Positions 43,835 through 52,593 are shown, counted from the stretch's first letter. The stretch: DNA of 64,000 nt from Embleya scabrispora (GCF_002024165.1 NZ_MWQN01000003.1:186001-250000), one strand, 5' to 3'. Notes: generated from the sequence alone by a model not told the origin. Made by a program: numbers and translations.

Positions 43835-45007
43835 TCATCCGTCCGTGGGCGGGTCGCCGAGTTCGGCGCACAGGCGGTCGATGTGGTCCTCGGTGACGTG
43901 GGGCATCGTCACCAGGTGGGCCCGGCCGTCGACCTGGAACAGGTGCCACCGCTCGCACATCGCCTGCGAGGGGGCGTCGAAGAGCACCGTGTTCGTGCCG
44001 GCCGGGTGCTCGGGGTGCCGACCGCGTCGCTCCAGGCGTTCGGCGGCGTATTCCGCGATGCGCAGGCATTCGTGGACGCGGTCGACCATGCCCTGGCGGC
44101 CGAGCCGGCGCAGCTCGTGCCACAGCAGGACGGGTGAGAGGGCGTCGCGGGAACCGCCGATGGTGTCGTCGTCGGCGCCTACCGCCGCGCCCTGCTCCCT
44201 AATGTTGTCCACGTGCTCCGGGCGGGCCAGGACGATGCCGCACGGGACCGGGCAGCCGAGCATCTTGTGGCCGCTGATGGCGATGCTGTCGGCGCCGTCG
44301 GCGAAACCCCATGGTCGTGGGGACGGTCCCAGCGCGGCCAACGGGCCGCCGAACGCCGCGTCCGCGTGCAGGTGGGTGCGTTCGACGCCGGCGTCGGCCA
44401 ACGCCGCGTGTACGGCGGGGAGATCGTCGACCGCTCCCCTTCCGGTGCTGCCGATGGTGGCGACGACGACCGCGCCGCGGTGCCGGTTGGCTCGGCATGC
44501 CGATTCCAGGGCGCGCGGGTCCATCGCCCCGTGTCGATCGGTGGGAACCGTCGCGAGTTCCATCCGGAGCAGGCGGGCGATCTTGGGAACGGAGTAGTGC
44601 ACGTCGCTCGACGCGTACAGGACGGCGTCGGGATGGCGTTCGCGGCCGACGAACGCGCCGAACAGGTTGCTTTCGGTGCCGCCGTTGGTCACATATCCGA
44701 ACGCGGCGCCGGACGGCGCGCCGGCGAGGATGGCGAAGAAGTCGACGACGGCGCGCTCGAAGTGCTTGGTGTGCAGGCGGTATTCGCTGGTTCCGCAGGG
44801 GCTTCCGGCGTTGTTGCCGTGCACCGCCAGGAACGGCGCGAGGTGCCGGTAGTCGATGTCCAGGTTGACGGGAGCGCCGATGGAGTACGCGCGCTCGTCG
44901 CGCATCCAGGAGGCGATGTCGTCCAGGAGGGCACGATCGGCTGCCAGGCCCTCGGATGTGCGGGGCTCGTCTGCGATGGCCAGGTCCTCTGCCAAGGGGA
45001 CGCGCAT
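43835..45007 (-). CDS. PLP-dependent histidine-type decarboxylase (group II)
   Basis: 390 residues from ATG at 45007 with AGGAG 6 nt upstream. NLDIDYRHLAPFLAVHGNNAG and EYRLHTKHFERAVVDFFA are typical of bacterial PLP histidine decarboxylases. GYVTNGGTESNLFG binds the PLP phosphate, HLHADAAFGGP carries the Asp pairing with the pyridine N, and SISGHKMLGCP (ISGHKM) carries the Schiff-base Lys. Histidine to histamine is the likely reaction, though serine or another amino acid is possible in this subgroup. It follows the amidohydrolase at 45.0-46.4 kb by 35 nt and is probably co-transcribed with it. Confidence 0.82.
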   Translation of the reverse strand: MRVPLAEDLAIADEPRTSEGLAADRALLDDIASWMRDERAYSIGAPVNLDIDYRHLAPFLAVHGNNAGSPCGTSEYRLHTKHFERAVVDFFAILAGAPSGAAFGYVTNGGTESNLFGAFVGRERHPDAVLYASSDVHYSVPKIARLLRMELATVPTDRHGAMDPRALESACRANRHRGAVVVATIGSTGRGAVDDLPAVHAALADAGVERTHLHADAAFGGPLAALGPSPRPWGFADGADSIAISGHKMLGCPVPCGIVLARPEHVDNIREQGAAVGADDDTIGGSRDALSPVLLWHELRRLGRQGMVDRVHECLRIAEYAAERLERRGRHPEHPAGTNTVLFDAPSQAMCERWHLFQVDGRAHLVTMPHVTEDHIDRLCAELGDPPTDG

Positions 45008-45042
45008 GCGATCTCCTGTCGGATGGTCGGAAGGCGACGACG

Positions 45043-46437
45043 TCACGGTGCGCTTCGCAGCGGGCGGGGTTCGAGCCGGTCCGGGATCGGCGGGGTCGCG
45101 TCATCGGCCTGCCCGTCACCTCGCATCGGCTCCGCCGAGTGCTCGCGGCGGGGCGGATCGGTGGGGTCGACGTGCACACGGCCGTCCTGGAGAACGAAGT
45201 CGACCCCACCCATGGTGTCGATGTCGCGCAAGGGGTCTCCCGGCACGGCGATCAGGTCCGCGACGCCTCCCGCGGCGATGCGACCGAGCCGTGGTCTTCG
45301 CAGGAGCTCGGCGGCCGAGACGGTGGCCGAACGCAGGGCTTGCAGGGGAGTCAGGCCCGCCGTCGTCATCGCGGGGAACTCCCGCCAGTTGTCGCGGTGC
45401 GGGAACACCCCGGCATCGGTGCCGTACGCGATGGTCGCCGTGCAGGCGGCCACCCGCCGGCCGTGTCCCCGCAGGGTCGGTGCGTGCCGTGCCAGTTTTG
45501 CGCGCTCGTTGGCGTCCCGGTCGGCCCAGAACGCGTCGTCGTCGAGGTGGGCCAGGAAATGCGACACGGCGTAGAGGGTGGGGACGAGGTAGACGCCGTG
45601 CGGACCGAGCGTGGCGAGGGTTGCCGGTGTGGCCAGGCACGCGTGTTCGACGGAGCGGACACCCGCCCGGACGGCGCGGCGGATGCCCTCGTCGGAGAAC
45701 GCGTGGACCGCGCACGGCAGGTCCAGGTCGCGCGCGGTGCCCACCAGGGTGTTCATCTCGAGCTGTGAATAGGTCACGCGCAGCGGTGAGTCGTCGGGGT
45801 GGGTGACGCCGCCGGTGGCGGCGAACTTGATCCAGTCGGCGCCCGCGCGGGCATCGGCGCGAACCCGACGCTCGATCTCTTCCGCCCCGTCGGCGAGCGG
45901 CCCCACCTCCTGAACCCCGTGCGGAACCGCCGCAGCCGACTTGTCCCCGTGTCCGCCGCGCGCCGAGATCAGATGCGGTGCGACGAACAGGCGGGGCCCG
46001 GGCACGATTCGCCGGGCCACCGCGTCCCGCAGGTGGACGACCAGGGGGTCCTCGAGGGCTCCGCCCATGTCCCTGACCGTGGTGAAGCCGTTGCGCAGCA
46101 GGCGGTCCAGGTGCGGTAGCGCGGCGAGTGTCTGGGCACTGACGGGATCGGCGAGCGACGTGGGGACGGCCTCGGTGAGATGCACATGGCAGTCGATCAA
46201 CCCCGGCAGCAGCGTCCGGTCCCCCAGGTCGATCCCGCGCGCTCCGGCCGGCACGGCCGCCCCGTGCCCGACGTGGCGGATACGACCGTCCCGGATCAGT
46301 ACTCGGGCGTTGTCGCGGGTGGCGTCCTCGGCGGGATCCCACCAGCGGGCCGCGGTGATCACCAGTGGGCGCTCCGCACCGTCGCGGGCCCGGTCTTCGT
46401 GATGCGGGCCCATCCGATCAGTGTGCGGCGTCACCAT
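45043..46437 (-). CDS. Second metal-dependent amidohydrolase
   Basis: 464 residues from ATG at 46437. LLPGLIDCHVHLTEA (HxH), ADWIKFAATGGVTH (Lys), PCAVHAFSDEGI, SVEHACLA (His) and TIAYGTDAGVFPHRDN (Asp) form the same active site as the amidohydrolase at 42.6 kb, but the two are divergent paralogues. The C-terminal ~40 residues are Pro/Arg/Asp-rich. It precedes the decarboxylase in a two-gene minus-strand unit. Substrate unknown; a histamine- or histidine-containing amide would fit the neighbourhood, as inference only. Confidence 0.88.
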   Translation of the reverse strand: MVTPHTDRMGPHHEDRARDGAERPLVITAARWWDPAEDATRDNARVLIRDGRIRHVGHGAAVPAGARGIDLGDRTLLPGLIDCHVHLTEAVPTSLADPVSAQTLAALPHLDRLLRNGFTTVRDMGGALEDPLVVHLRDAVARRIVPGPRLFVAPHLISARGGHGDKSAAAVPHGVQEVGPLADGAEEIERRVRADARAGADWIKFAATGGVTHPDDSPLRVTYSQLEMNTLVGTARDLDLPCAVHAFSDEGIRRAVRAGVRSVEHACLATPATLATLGPHGVYLVPTLYAVSHFLAHLDDDAFWADRDANERAKLARHAPTLRGHGRRVAACTATIAYGTDAGVFPHRDNWREFPAMTTAGLTPLQALRSATVSAAELLRRPRLGRIAAGGVADLIAVPGDPLRDIDTMGGVDFVLQDGRVHVDPTDPPRREHSAEPMRGDGQADDATPPIPDRLEPRPLRSAP

Positions 46438-47345
46438 GCGGGGTCCCTGTCGGCTCGGTCACGCCGATTTCGGCCACGCGAATCCCGGACGGCTTTCGGG
46501 GCCGCGCCGGTGCCGTCCTCGAGCCGGCCGGATGCGGCGCGCCGGACCGACTCCCCTGCCGGCGTGCGGGGTTCGTTCGGGGGCTCACGGGCGACTCCGT
46601 GATCGGCGGCGCGAGAGCCGATATTCGCGTGCGGGCCCGTACGATCACCCCCTTGGAGCCTTGGCGTTCGCCGGGGCCGGGAGCGACGCGGTGCACCCTT
46701 GGTCCCGAGAGATCCCTTCGGCGGCTGAAATCACTGTATTCGCGCCAATTTCGATAACACAAGGTGATTCGAAGATCACTCTCCCGACGCAGGCGGCCGC
46801 GACGTCGTGGAACCGCAAAGGCCACCTCTTCGCCGCATCCACTGCTCAGCATCACCGTCACCGTCTGCCACCCGTGCCGGGCCCACGGACACCCCGGCCC
46901 CGCTGGTATCGGCGCTCAATCCGACGCGCACGGGCAGTTGCGGGCGATCGCGCCCGGGCGTGCAGTGCCGGGCCGTCGACGAGCACGGCATCGGCGTCGC
47001 GGACGGACAGGTGGGCGAGTTGTGGGGCGCCGTCGATTCACCGCGACGCCGGTCGGTCGATACGCCTCGGCCGCCCGCCGAATTCTTCGCCTCAGAGGAC
47101 GCCGGCGCATTCCCCGCCCCCCGGCGGTCGCGATACCGGGTGGTCACGAATGGGGCGCGACCGCCCGGGACTTCGCTCCGGGGCGGCCGATCACGATCCC
47201 GTGCCGCGCACGGAAACGCCCGGTGGCGGGGGCGGCGGCCTGTACCACCGGCCGAGCCGTCCCCGACCACCGGGCGGCTAATGCGGCACCGCCTCGAAGC
47301 GTCGACACCCGCACATCCCGACGCGTCGAATCGGTGTCGACCATC
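46438..47345. other. Gene-poor region with a ligase relic
   Basis: Roughly 900 bp with no intact gene. A short plus-strand relic of an AMP-forming ligase is visible at 46882-47028. The rest shows no ribosome sites and only shadow-like open frames. Confidence 0.4.
46882..47028 (+). pseudogene. Relic of an AMP-dependent acyl-CoA synthetase/ligase
   Basis: One frame reads TDTPAPLVSALNPTRTGSCG then RSRPGVQCRAVDEHGIGV and ADGQVGELWG. This follows the order seen in ligases: TETSPV...NP.RTGSVGRPLPGV...VVDxxGxxVxxGEVGELW. Before and after it the homology is lost, and no start codon or full domain remains. Confidence 0.45.
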
Positions 47346-47440
47346 TCGAACTCGGTTGATTCGGGCTCGAGATGGTCGAGCTCGGTTGAACTCGAACTCG
47401 ATTGGACTCGAACTCGGTCGACTCCCGCTCGGTCAACTCA
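47346..47440. repeat. Degenerate minisatellite of ~15-bp units
   Basis: Units TCGAACTCGGTTGA (47346), TCGAGCTCGGTTGA (47376), TCGAACTCGATTGGA (47392) and TCGAACTCGGTCGA (47408) follow one another, then decay into CGCTCGGTCAACTCAGG. CCATCTCGA (47341-47349) and TCGAGATGG (47367-47375) also pair as a hairpin. The block runs to the stop codon of the secreted protein gene at 47433 and could act at its transcript end. Confidence 0.65.
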
Positions 47441-49043
47441 GGCTCAGTGTCAGCACCCCCGAGTAGGTCCCCGGGCGAACGAACGCCGGGGTCGTCAATG
47501 TCATGGCGGCGTCCGCCGAAACGCTGCCGCCCGTGGCTCGCCCCTCGACCGGGGTCTGCGTGCACAACTGGGCCTGGGTCGCCCCGAGCGGCCCGGGAGT
47601 ACCGGGGGTGACCGTTCCGGGCGCGCCATCGGCCGCCACGCACGCGGGAGTCCAGGTCACGCTCCCGGCAGGGAGCCTGTCGGTGCCGTTCTCGGCCGTC
47701 AGCTCCGACATCGTGCCGGTCAGCGACCACCCGAGGTCGGTCCCTCGGGCGTCGACCACGGTGACCCGGTTGAGCGCGGCGTTCAGGCGCAGCGGTTTGC
47801 CGTCGATCGTCGCGCTGCCGAAGTCGATCCGGTCGCCGGCCTGGGACATCGTCAGGCCGCCGGGCTTGATCTGCCCACTGACCGACTGGGTCGTCCCGGC
47901 CGGGGCCTCGCCCACCGTGTAGGGCGTCCGCTTGCCGATCGCGGGGTTGCCGAACTCGTACGCCGCGACCGCGACGGTGGCCGCGGCGGTCACCGTGAAC
48001 GTCGCGGTGAACGAGCCGTTCGCGTCCGCGGTGGTGGTCACCGCGTCCTCCGTCGGGGCCCCGGGCTCGTCCTGGGGTTGGACGGTGATCTGGGCGTTCG
48101 GCGAGAACGCGGTACCGGTGACGGTCACCCGGGTGCCGATCGGACCGGTGTCCGGGCTCAGTACGAGCCCCCGACCGCCGACCGGTACGGACACGACGGT
48201 CAACGGCGCCTCCAGGGCCACCGATCCCGATGTGACCTTCAGGAGCGCCGCCGTACTGGGAACCGCGCCGGCGACGTGCACCCACCCCGACAGCACACCG
48301 TCGACGACCTTGACGTCGCTCGCGGCGATGGTCGAGTAGCCGTTGTCGCAGAATCCGCCGAACTCGGGGAAGCACATGGTCAACCCCACCGGACCGGCCG
48401 GCCAGTGCGCGCCGGACAGCGTGACCCGGGAGTTCGAGTCGACGGTGCTCGGCGTCGCGGTCAGCGTGGGCGCCTGACTGCCCTGCTCGACCGTGTACGA
48501 CGCGACCACGCCGTTACCGGAGATCGGCACGCACGTCGCCGTCGCGAGCAGGTTTCCGCCGACGATGGTCTGCACCACGATCGACTTCAGGGTGAGGTCC
48601 ACCGTGGATCCGGCCGCCGCGCCGACGATCGTCGTAGGCACGGTGAACGGGGGCGGCACAATGGGCGTGTTCACCTCGATCGGCGTCTCGAACGACGGTG
48701 GCGCCACCGAGAGATCCCCGGTCGCGCCGCCGGATGTGGCGAACGTGTAGACGGACTTGATCGTCGCGAGTGGAATCGGGATCGGGCTGGTCGCCGGACT
48801 TCCACCCGCCACGACGTGCATCGAGGTGGCGCCGTCACCGTGCGTCGGATCCAGGGTCACCTCGAACCGCTGCGACCCCTCGGGGGCGCCGACCGGGGTC
48901 GTGCATCGCATGACCGGGGTCACGGTGCCGGCGCCCACCGACGGCGCGAGGGCGACCAGACCGCTGCCGAGGGCCAGGGCGGCCGCCGCCACCGAGGCGG
49001 CCCGGCGATGGCGGGGCAATCTTCGGGATAGCCGTTTTGGCAC
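47433..49043 (-). CDS. Large secreted beta-rich surface protein, unknown function
   Basis: 536 residues from GTG at 49043 with AAGGAG 5 nt upstream. A signal peptide (HRRAASVAAAALALGSGLVA, cleavage near VGAG) is followed by several beta-sandwich-like units. Residues ~35-170 begin VTPVMRCTTPVGAPEGSQ; ~175-270 contain APTLTATPSTVDSNSRVTLSG; ~275-370 are IPT/TIG-like (LVLSPDTGPIGTRVTVTGTAF). The C-terminal module ends TPAFVRPGTYSGVLTLSLS, like WxL-type surface modules. Six cysteines could form disulfides. It is probably an extracellular adhesin or matrix protein, opposite another small secreted protein. Confidence 0.82.
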   Translation of the reverse strand: MPKRLSRRLPRHRRAASVAAAALALGSGLVALAPSVGAGTVTPVMRCTTPVGAPEGSQRFEVTLDPTHGDGATSMHVVAGGSPATSPIPIPLATIKSVYTFATSGGATGDLSVAPPSFETPIEVNTPIVPPPFTVPTTIVGAAAGSTVDLTLKSIVVQTIVGGNLLATATCVPISGNGVVASYTVEQGSQAPTLTATPSTVDSNSRVTLSGAHWPAGPVGLTMCFPEFGGFCDNGYSTIAASDVKVVDGVLSGWVHVAGAVPSTAALLKVTSGSVALEAPLTVVSVPVGGRGLVLSPDTGPIGTRVTVTGTAFSPNAQITVQPQDEPGAPTEDAVTTTADANGSFTATFTVTAAATVAVAAYEFGNPAIGKRTPYTVGEAPAGTTQSVSGQIKPGGLTMSQAGDRIDFGSATIDGKPLRLNAALNRVTVVDARGTDLGWSLTGTMSELTAENGTDRLPAGSVTWTPACVAADGAPGTVTPGTPGPLGATQAQLCTQTPVEGRATGGSVSADAAMTLTTPAFVRPGTYSGVLTLSLS

Positions 49044-49382
49044 GTTGCTCCTTCGTGTGGACGGCCGGTGCGGACGACCTGTTCGGAGCCCGTCGGAAAC
49101 GAAAGGCGTAGCGAACTATTCGCACATTTGGATCATCCATAGTCAAGAGCGAGATGCGTACCGATTCATTCGACACGTGTCACCATGATCGAGAAATACC
49201 CCGGAAACCGAATATTCTTTGCCGATATGAGTGTTCATGAATTGCGATCATGAATTGCCGATCTTGAATTGTCCCGTCGGAGAATTGTGCCCGATCCTGC
49301 TTGACGGAATCCGAGACTTCGGATTCACTCCAAATGCGCCGACAGGAACTTTCCGCAGTATCTGTCGAAAGGGGCATCCTCC
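49044..49382. other. Divergent promoter region of two secreted-protein genes
   Basis: 339 bp, distinctly AT-richer than its surroundings, between starts at 49043 (minus) and 49383 (plus). It holds the three-copy repeat at 49235-49271. No gene is supported in it. Confidence 0.5.
49235..49271. repeat. Three phased direct repeats TCWTGAATTG
   Basis: TCATGAATTG at 49235 and 49248, and TCTTGAATTG at 49262, spaced 13 and 14 bp. They sit mid-way in the divergent promoter region of the two secreted-protein genes. The spacing is not a full helical turn, so binding by a tandem-site regulator is uncertain but likely. Confidence 0.55.
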
Positions 49383-49886
49383 ATGTCACGATCCAAAGCC
49401 CTAGCGGCCGGCGCCGCCGTCTTCGCCGGTACCTTGGCAGCGACCGTCGCGCTCGGCGGCACCGCCACGGCCGGCGGCCCGTCCACCGCGAAGTACGACT
49501 GTCTGACCTCGGTCGGGGTCAGCTACACCGGCAAGTCCGCGACGTTCACCACCAACGCGTCGCATCAGCTCTCGGCCACCATCGCCCTCGCGCCGCTGAT
49601 CACCATCAACAACGGCGACCTCACGATCACCGCCAACCTCGGGGGTCCGAGCGGCACGGTCACGTTCAGCGGCACCGCCGGCACGTCCGGTCCCTTCGGT
49701 CCGGTCAACCTGGGTCCGCTGAACAAGACGGCGGGCACGATCTCCGCCGGTCAAGCCATGACGGTGATCCAGTCGGCCAGTCCGCCCAGTGCCACGAACT
49801 GGTCGGTCAAGCTGCACCACAATCCCAACAACGTCGACATCTGGTGTGTCGGCAAGAGTGCGTTCAGCCCGGCTTTGACGTACTGA
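49383..49886 (+). CDS. Small secreted protein, unknown function
   Basis: 167 residues from ATG with AAAGGGG upstream. The signal peptide (SKALAAGAAVFAGTLAATVA, cleavage near TATAGG) leaves ~135 residues of beta-rich sequence: VGVSYTGKSATFTTNASHQL, TINNGDLTITANLGGPSGTV, GTISAGQAMTVIQSASPPS and WSVKLHHNPNNVDIWCVGK. Two cysteines (YDCLTS and IWCVGK) could pair. Its opening (STAKYDCLTSVGVS) resembles the start of the mature divergent protein (TPVMRCTTPVG), hinting that they belong to one secreted family. Confidence 0.78.
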   Translation: MSRSKALAAGAAVFAGTLAATVALGGTATAGGPSTAKYDCLTSVGVSYTGKSATFTTNASHQLSATIALAPLITINNGDLTITANLGGPSGTVTFSGTAGTSGPFGPVNLGPLNKTAGTISAGQAMTVIQSASPPSATNWSVKLHHNPNNVDIWCVGKSAFSPALTY

Positions 49887-49893
49887 CCACCGG

Positions 49894-49915
49894 CCCCGCC
49901 CTCGGCGCGGCGGGG
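49894..49915 (+). terminator. GC hairpin just after the secreted-protein stop
   Basis: CCCCGCC and GGCGGGG form a 7-bp stem with an 8-nt loop beginning 7 nt after the TGA. No T-run follows, as usual for actinomycetes. Confidence 0.5.
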
Positions 49916-50181
49916 GATCGACGGCATGGGGTTCGACGCCGCTTCGATCGTCACGTTTGGGCCGGCCAGGCCCGAGGTGCCGTCGAACCCCGATGCGCAC
50001 GATCTCGCGACGTCCCGACTCCCGAGCGCCGGCCGGCTCGCGATCACCCGCCGCCAAGGGCCCGGTTCCCGTCGGCCCGCAGGGTCCACGACGCGTAGGA
50101 GCACGGTTTTCGGTCTTCTTCCGGCACGTTGCCCGAGATTCCCGTCCGGTTCGGCCACCGGGCACCTCCCCGTGGGGGTTG

Positions 50182-50667
50182 GTCAACGAGTACGGGTCGG
50201 GCGCGCGGCGGGTCACGGCGTTGGCCGGGGTGGACGTGGAGCTGACGCGTGGCGGGTTCACCGCCATCATGGGGCCGTCGGGTTCGGGCAAGTCGACGCT
50301 GCTCAGTGTCCGGCCGGGCTGGACACCGCCACCCGGGGCAGCGTGGCCATCGGGGACACCGAGCTCGGGGATCTCGACGACACGGCGCTGACCGAACTGC
50401 GGCGCGAACGTCACGGGTTCGCCTTCCAGGCGTTCAACCTGCTGCCGACCCTGTCCGCTGTCCGTGTCGGAGAACATCACACTGCCGCTCGAGATCGCCG
50501 GACGGCGGGTGGATCGGGCGCATCTGGACCGCATCGCGGAGGCCACCGGGTCGGCCGATCGACTGGACCACCGCCCGGGCGGGCTCTCCGGCGGTCAGCG
50601 ACAACGCGTGGCGGTGGCCCGGGCGTTGGTGGCCCGGCCGGAGTCGCTCTTCGCCGACGAACCGACC
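50182..50667 (+). pseudogene. Broken ABC-transporter ATPase (LolD/MacB type), two frameshifts and 3' truncation
   Basis: VNEYGSGARRVTALAGVDVE and TAIMGPSGSGKSTLLS (Walker A) are in one frame. The match then moves to a second frame near 50310: AGLDTATRGSVAIGDTELGD and [15 protein letters not shown]. It moves to a third near 50465: [40 protein letters not shown] and SLFADEPT (Walker B). Homology ends at DEPT, where the H-loop part is missing and a histidine-kinase fragment begins. Ordinarily these ATPases pair with a FtsX-like permease and are next to two-component genes. Confidence 0.8.
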
Positions 50668-50668
50668 G

Positions 50669-50929
50669 ATCGTCGCGACGGTGGTCTACTTCGTGGTCGC
50701 CGAGGCCGTCACGAACACGGCCGAGCACGCCCACGTCGACGCGGTGACGGTGTCGGTCGTCGACGTGGGCGACCGGATCGACGTGCGCATCGTCGACGCC
50801 GGCGTGCGCGGCGCGGACCCGGCCGGCGGCGGTCTGTCGGACCTGGCCCGGCGGGTCGCCGCGCTCGACGGAATCCTGCGGGTGGACAGCCCTCCCGGAG
50901 GCCTCACCACGATCACGGCGGAGGTACCG
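50669..50929 (+). pseudogene. C-terminal histidine-kinase ATPase fragment
   Basis: The frame reads [20 protein letters not shown] (N-box region), [20 protein letters not shown] and [20 protein letters not shown] (G-box region), ending TTITAEVPC. This is the HATPase_c end of a NarL-system sensor kinase. Sensor, membrane and His-phosphoacceptor parts are all missing; it starts at once after the truncated ABC ATPase, so one deletion joined the two. Confidence 0.75.
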
Positions 50930-51399
50930 TGCGCATGGTGTTGGCCGACGATTCGGCGCTGCTGCGCGAGGGGTTGGCCCGACTGCTCGCCGACGAGGGG
51001 CACGAGGTGGTCGCCGGTGTGGGCGACGGCGAGGCGATGATCGAGGCGGTCGCCGCGCATCGGCCCGACGCGGTGGTGGCCGACGAGGGGCTGCGGGCGG
51101 CCTTGGCGGTGCGCCGCCGGCAGCCGGACGTCGGCGTGCTGGTCCTGTCCCAGTACAGCGAGAAGCGCTACGCGGTGGAGTTGCCGACCCGGGACGACGC
51201 GGCCGTCGGCTATCTGCTCAAGGACCGTGTCGCGCACGTGGACGACTTCCTCGACGCACTGGCCCGGGTGGCCGCCGGCGGCGCCGCCTTCGACCCGGAA
51301 GTCGTTCGCCAACTGCCGTCCCGCACCACCCTGCCGCACGGTCCCGAGACCGGGTACAGCCGCCGAGTCCTGGCCATCCTGCGCTACCTGGGCTCCTGA
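50929..51399 (+). pseudogene. Response regulator lacking the phospho-loop and the LuxR helix-turn-helix
   Basis: From GTG (or ATG 50934) it reads [38 protein letters not shown], then [20 protein letters not shown]. In related regulators about ten residues with the phospho-Asp and the MPP loop lie between the PD and [48 protein letters not shown] follows, then a jump to [12 protein letters not shown], skipping the ~65-residue LuxR DNA-binding domain. The frame stays open across both losses, 156 residues in total. It cannot bind DNA in the usual way. Confidence 0.7.
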
Positions 51400-51498
51400 C
51401 CGCGGGCGCGGCGGGACAGGCCGTGTCGACACTCCGAGTACTGGGCGTGGACGACGGGCGGCTTTGCTCGGCCCGGGACCGGACCGGCAGGGATCGGG

Positions 51499-52353
51499 TC
51501 AGACCCAGAATTCCTGTAGGGCGGCGTTGACGGCGGCGGGCTCCTGGGTGTGCGGGTAGTACCCGGGCACCCGGAGGAGGCGGCCGCCGAGGGATTCCGT
51601 AAGGGACTCGGCCACGGCCATGAGCGGGGCTCCCACGTGCTCGCGGTACGCGACCGGCGCGTCCCGCCAGGTTCCGCAGATCACCAGAACCGGCACGGCG
51701 GCGTCCCGGATCGCCTCCAGCGGGATCTCCGCCTCCCAGATGGGCCGCTCTCGCATCGAGGTGGCGACGGCACGGAGTCGGCGCGTGGTGGGCTCGGGCA
51801 TCGCCATCCCCAACCCCTCGGTGGACGCGCGCAGATACTGCTCCGGCGTGACACCGTCCGGGATGCCCACGGGACCCTCGCGCACCCGGTCGAGCAGGTC
51901 GGCGACGACGCGGCGGTGCGCCGCGGCCGTGAAGACGGAGGGCTGGACGAGGGCGAGAGAGCGGACGAGGTCGGGTCGGCGCGCGGCGGCGATGAGCGCG
52001 GCGACGGCACCGTTGCCGTGTCCCACGAGGTGGGCGCCGCCGCGCCCCGCGGCGAAGGTCTCGTCGCCGAGGACTCCCACGATGTCCTCGGCGTCGACGT
52101 CGAAGTCGCCGCGCGCGGTGTCCGGGCTGTCACCGTATCCCCGGCGATCCATCAGGAGCAGCCGCCTGCCGTCCGCGAGGGGCCGCTGCGCGGCAAACCC
52201 GTACGTGGGGTCGCTGCCCCAGGTGAAGATGTTGTGGACGAAAAGCGCGGGCGCGGCGGCGGTCGTCGGGGAATCCGGGGCCATTCGAGCCGTCGGGCCC
52301 CGGGCCCCCGGGACCCGATCGCGGCCGTCCCAAACGCTCACGTGTACGTCCAT
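51499..52353 (-). CDS. Alpha/beta hydrolase-fold protein without a visible nucleophile
   Basis: 284 residues from ATG. LFVHNIFTWGSDPTYGFAAQ, LLLMDRRGYGDSPDTARGDFDVDAEDIVGVL and the elbow region HLVGHGNGAVAALIAAARRP fit the alpha/beta-hydrolase fold. The usual GxSxG nucleophile position is GHGNG, so the Ser is Gly. The oxyanion HG is HN. The acid/base end is kept (VPVLVICGTWRD, PGYYPHTQEPAAVNAALQEF, His ~269). It may be a non-hydrolytic member, a cofactor-free lyase or oxygenase-like enzyme, or inactive. Confidence 0.82.
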   Translation of the reverse strand: MDVHVSVWDGRDRVPGARGPTARMAPDSPTTAAAPALFVHNIFTWGSDPTYGFAAQRPLADGRRLLLMDRRGYGDSPDTARGDFDVDAEDIVGVLGDETFAAGRGGAHLVGHGNGAVAALIAAARRPDLVRSLALVQPSVFTAAAHRRVVADLLDRVREGPVGIPDGVTPEQYLRASTEGLGMAMPEPTTRRLRAVATSMRERPIWEAEIPLEAIRDAAVPVLVICGTWRDAPVAYREHVGAPLMAVAESLTESLGGRLLRVPGYYPHTQEPAAVNAALQEFWV

Positions 52354-52593
52354 GGATGCACCTTCCCGGAGCCGAGAGACGTCGACTCCTGTGCGGCCTG
52401 CGGGGGTTTACGCGGGTGGCTCGTGTGATCGGGGTCGTCGAGCAGGCCGAACCGTCCACGTTCCCGGGGGCGGCTCGGCCTGGTCGTGGCACGCGGCCGG
52501 GCCCACGCGCGTCGAGGGCCGGCGCGGCCGACTCGCCGACCTTCGTGGGGCTGTTCGCTGGCGTCGAAGCGTTCGTGCCCTCGGGTGGCGATG

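Noticed and set aside
46764-49031. 755-codon plus-strand frame opposite the large secreted protein
   Set aside because: Mirror of the minus-strand gene, which has a signal peptide, AAGGAG and structured repeats.
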